From NCBI RefSeq assembly GCF_943846705.1, contig NZ_OX044366.1, positions 2,914,001-2,978,000 of the forward strand: a DNA stretch of 64,000 nt, written 5' to 3'. The position numbers and the translations under genes were made by a program. This stretch comes from an uncultured Pseudomonas sp. Its GTDB lineage: Bacteria; Pseudomonadota; Gammaproteobacteria; Pseudomonadales; Pseudomonadaceae. Each line of letters begins with the position of its first letter. Positions within the stretch are counted from its first letter, which is position 1. Below the pieces are notes generated by a model. The model saw only the letters and a list, made by a program, of their open reading frames with translations, was not told the DNA's origin and made no database searches. Below are positions 63,870-64,000 of this stretch, piece after piece.

Positions 63870-64000
63870 TTTTAGTATTTCCTAAAACAGCAGGCGCGTC
63901 ATTGCGCTAAATGGAGCTCCAGGCGGTCGACTTAAAGTGTCTATTGCGTGTGCAAATTGGAGCTGGACTGCGCGCACAAGTTCCCATTAGGGGTGCGGTG

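Overview
The window is a Pseudomonas chromosome segment. The 16S-tRNA-Ile-tRNA-Ala-23S-5S operon is of pseudomonad type. The left half has the gene order of the exa/ped (PQQ-dependent alcohol oxidation) locus of P. aeruginosa and P. putida, and the right half is a five-step (HutF-type) histidine utilisation locus. Species was not assigned.

Positions 1-34452: periplasmic quinoprotein alcohol oxidation with its regulators and cofactor supply. It starts with a truncated FIST protein (NosP-like) and its partner hybrid kinase (NahK/ErcS'). A minus-strand block follows: cysteine hydrolase, ErbR/AgmR, CxxxCW protein, ABC permease, ABC ATPase, beta-propeller and substrate-binding protein. Next come EraS/EraR, an autotransporter that looks like an insertion, and a pentapeptide-repeat protein. 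The calcium-type ethanol dehydrogenase ExaA/PedE is divergent from its cytochrome c. A quinoprotein-relay set follows (PedG-like binding protein, SoxYZ-like carrier, EthD protein, zinc metallohydrolase), then the lanthanide-type dehydrogenase PedH, an FccB-like flavoprotein and a second SoxYZ-like carrier. The block ends with aldehyde dehydrogenase ExaC, pqqABCDE plus a PqqH peptidase, and ErcA/ErcS. A repeated TACCAAGGNAGTA-like site lies 75-125 bp upstream of several of these genes and probably marks the regulon.

Positions 34453-41120: an internally deleted IS5-family remnant, a tandem TTGCCCCCAA repeat, tRNA-Ser(CGA), and a complete rRNA operon with two strong tandem promoters, boxA elements and a terminator.

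Positions 41322-49836: an HU-family protein, then a polar amino acid ABC transporter (binding protein, two permeases, ATPase) followed by a DUF2817/M14-type hydrolase, a Rieske oxygenase, its FAD/2Fe-2S reductase and a convergent LysR regulator. This looks like an uncharacterised uptake-and-oxidation module.

Positions 50168-62673: hutC, hutD, a second hutC-like regulator, hutF, a VOC protein, hutU, hutH, an NhaC-type transporter, an Fe(II)/2-oxoglutarate dioxygenase, hutI and hutG. The palindrome TGTATATACA precedes hutC, hutF and hutU. The window closes with the 4.5S SRP RNA gene and two small DUF3509-like proteins.
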